In this document: piece by piece, positions 4,054 through 5,619 of the stretch
Layout of the letters: each line of letters opens with the position of its first letter
How positions within the stretch are numbered: position 1 is the stretch's first letter
Assembly: GCA_024231375.1 (NCBI GenBank)
Contig: JAAEQP010000964.1
Location: forward strand, 1-5,619
Direction: 5' to 3'
DNA: 5,619 nt
Origin: a bacterium
Lineage (GTDB): Bacteria; Hydrogenedentota; Hydrogenedentia; Hydrogenedentiales; SLHB01
Position numbers and translations under genes: made by a program
The notes under the pieces: generated by a model
Told to the model about the DNA's origin: nothing
The model's database searches: none
The model's input: only the letters and a program-made list of their open reading frames with translations

Positions 4054-5619
4054 ATGAAACCATCAAGTGAGTCTCTGATGCTACTGGCAGCGGCGCTCAT
4101 TGTGGCCGCCGGTGGACAGGCCTTGGCCCAGGCGTCCGACTGGACCGACGCGGCGTACTGCATGTCCGACCCGCGCACGCCGTGGCCCTATGAAGAGGGC
4201 AACGACGCCATCAACGAGGCAAAGAAGGGGTTCGCCATGGCAGGCGCGACGGTGCATGCCTTTGTGCGCAACACGGCGGACACCCCCGGCGCGCTCGCCG
4301 CGTTGACGTGGAACGGGACACCGGTCAAGGACCTACGCCAGGAGCGGTCGGTGGTGTGGTGGCGGTTGCTGCCCGCCGAATTGCCCCCGGGCGAGGTGGG
4401 CGAGGTCATCCTGCGGTTGCGTAGGCCGATGGACGGGCCCGGCGCGTTGGGCGTGTCCCTGACGAACGGCCATGCCGTGAAGGTCCCTGTGGCGGCTGAA
4501 CCGCCAGCGTTTCGCCTGGAATCCGTGGCGTTTGGACCAAACCTGACAGAGGTGTTCCTTTACGTGGAACGCGATGCCCGCCGCGCGCCGTTGCCCGATT
4601 CGGTGGTGATGGACACACCCGACGCCCCCGTGCCCGTGAGGTGGTTGAGCGACGCGTGGACGGACCGGCTCCGCGTGGGCGTGGTCGAGTTGCCACAGCC
4701 CCTGGGCCTGTGCAGTCGACACACATGGGTCATTCGAGGTGGCGGCGCGACGGTAGGCGCGTCCTTGCGCGCCATCCCCGACCCGGCCGTGTTCGGAACC
4801 TATGGCTCGGCCAACTATGCCCGGCAAGCGGAAGCGGGACTGACCAGTTTCTACAGTTTTGCAGGGCTGAATGCCGAGTCGGTCGACAAGGCAGACGAGC
4901 ACGGCGTCCGCCCGGCGTTCTACATCGGCGGCGGTGAGCCGCCGGAAGACGTGCGCGGCCGCGCCAATGTCTACGGCTACTGCATCAAGGACGAACCGGA
5001 TTGCCACGACTACAGCGCGGACCAAGACATCCCCATGAGTCAACGCATCGGCACGCTCGCACCGGAGATGGTGGCGCAGGCGACGCGGTGTGAATCCCTC
5101 GACCCGGATACGCCAGTGTTGCTCACCCTCAATCTGACCTTCACGCCCGCCAATTACTACACCTACGGGCCTGTCGCCGATATCACGACGCCCGACTGCT
5201 ATCCCGTGACGGTCGGCAAGTCGCTGGAATTCCTGCGGGACTGCGCGGCCCACGCCAAGCGCGGCACGGCGCCACGAATGATGGGATTCATCTACCAGGG
5301 GTCGTGGGAGGAGTTTCTACATCCTGATAGGAAGGAGGCCTACTACAGCAAGGCCACGCTGATCGAGAAAGGATTTGAGGCCTTCCGCGATCCCGATCGC
5401 GTGCGGGGCCTTGGCCGGAAGCCGACGCCCGCCGAGGTGCGAATCATGATGCACTACGCGTTGGGGTCCGGCGCGCGAGCGCTGTGGTCGTACATCGACG
5501 CTACGGAAGCGTGCGGCGGCCTGGTGTTTCACGGGTCGGACGTGCTGCCTGAAATTTGGGATGCTATCGGCGCAACGAGCAGAGCGATGAACCATGCCCG
5601 CGCCGACGTGAACCTTGCA
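4054..5619 (+). CDS. Exported glycoside-hydrolase-like protein, N-terminal 522 residues (runs off right edge)
   Basis: From ATG 4054 the frame is open for 522 codons to the window edge, with no stop, so the gene is 3'-truncated by the window only. GAGG at 4043-4046 lies 7 bases upstream as the ribosome site. A signal peptide covers residues 1-25 (core LMLLAAALIVAAGG) with a standard ALA cleavage site before Q26, indicating export. Residues about 30-245 are beta-rich with two-sandwich character (for example the stretches around VVWWRLLPAEL and GEVILRLRRP). From about 248 the sequence looks like a TIM-barrel: FGTYGSANYA, YIGGGEPP, then YCIKDEPD at 309-316 with candidate catalytic E314. Next come ITTPDCYPV, MMGFIYQGSW (409-418) and EVRIMMHYALGSGARALWSYI-type residues at 461-481. 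A DEP motif at a strand end and a late GARALWSY strand are common in glycosidase barrels of the GH42-like or unclassified kind. I cannot name a family. Its promoter is shared back-to-back with the methyltransferase. Confidence 0.85.
   Translation, partial: MKPSSESLMLLAAALIVAAGGQALAQASDWTDAAYCMSDPRTPWPYEEGNDAINEAKKGFAMAGATVHAFVRNTADTPGALAALTWNGTPVKDLRQERSVVWWRLLPAELPPGEVGEVILRLRRPMDGPGALGVSLTNGHAVKVPVAAEPPAFRLESVAFGPNLTEVFLYVERDARRAPLPDSVVMDTPDAPVPVRWLSDAWTDRLRVGVVELPQPLGLCSRHTWVIRGGGATVGASLRAIPDPAVFGTYGSANYARQAEAGLTSFYSFAGLNAESVDKADEHGVRPAFYIGGGEPPEDVRGRANVYGYCIKDEPDCHDYSADQDIPMSQRIGTLAPEMVAQATRCESLDPDTPVLLTLNLTFTPANYYTYGPVADITTPDCYPVTVGKSLEFLRDCAAHAKRGTAPRMMGFIYQGSWEEFLHPDRKEAYYSKATLIEKGFEAFRDPDRVRGLGRKPTPAEVRIMMHYALGSGARALWSYIDATEACGGLVFHGSDVLPEIWDAIGATSRAMNHARADVNLA

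Noticed and set aside
3275..4057. Plus-strand frame of 260 codons across the methyltransferase gene and its promoter region
   Set aside because: It is a shadow of the methyltransferase on the other strand. It would also run through the divergent promoters and overlap the start of the next gene.
4333..5253. Minus-strand frame of 306 codons near the right edge
   Set aside because: It is antisense to the 522-codon frame starting at 4054, which has a ribosome site, signal peptide and barrel motifs. The antisense product is Arg/His-rich with no domain.
1..5619. CRISPR array, tRNA, rRNA, phage attachment site or defence system
   Set aside because: I saw no regularly spaced repeats, no tRNA-like cloverleaf, no rRNA segment and no nuclease, toxin, helicase or integrase domain in any supported frame.

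Overview
The window reads as a piece of a high-GC bacterial chromosome. Large exported proteins with glycoside-hydrolase-like barrels, fused to carbohydrate-binding-like and amidotransferase-like modules and surrounded by genes of unknown role, are typical of environmental lineages such as Planctomycetota, Verrucomicrobiota or Hydrogenedentota. This placement is inferred from gene style only, because the window holds no phylogenetic marker.

Layout from left to right. (1) The first 145 bases are the start of a minus-strand gene for a small-looking, probably membrane-anchored protein that leaves the window on the left. (2) Bases 146-651 contain no gene. They hold a candidate leftward promoter under a perfect 19-bp palindrome, a rightward promoter with a consensus TATAAT, and a 160-bp non-coding transposable element (MITE-like) with 18-bp terminal inverted repeats and a 5-bp ACAGA target duplication. 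The element sits just downstream of the predicted transcription start of the next gene. (3) Bases 652-3096 (+) encode an exported, possibly lipid-anchored 814-residue protein. It has an N-terminal jelly-roll-like domain, an amidotransferase-like domain, a helical linker and a C-terminal GHL10/DUF187-type barrel. (4) Bases 3107-3850 (-) encode a 247-residue class I SAM-dependent methyltransferase, convergent with gene 3 across only 10 bases. (5) Bases 3851-4053 form a divergent control region with one good promoter per direction and a paired TGCGCA palindrome over the methyltransferase promoter. (6) From 4054 to the right edge, a frame of 522 codons without a stop encodes the N-terminal part of a second exported protein. 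It has a beta-rich N-terminal half and a barrel-like C-terminal half resembling glycosidases.

The two exported proteins probably act on glycans in or beyond the periplasm, and the methyltransferase is cytoplasmic with an unknown small-molecule substrate. There is no polycistronic operon here: each gene appears to have its own promoter, so functional linkage among them is only suggested by proximity. I see no CRISPR array, phage gene, toxin-antitoxin pair, tRNA or rRNA. The most informative observations are the MITE insertion into the leader of the GHL10-like gene, the two palindromic candidate operators, and the large right-edge gene of unassigned family.
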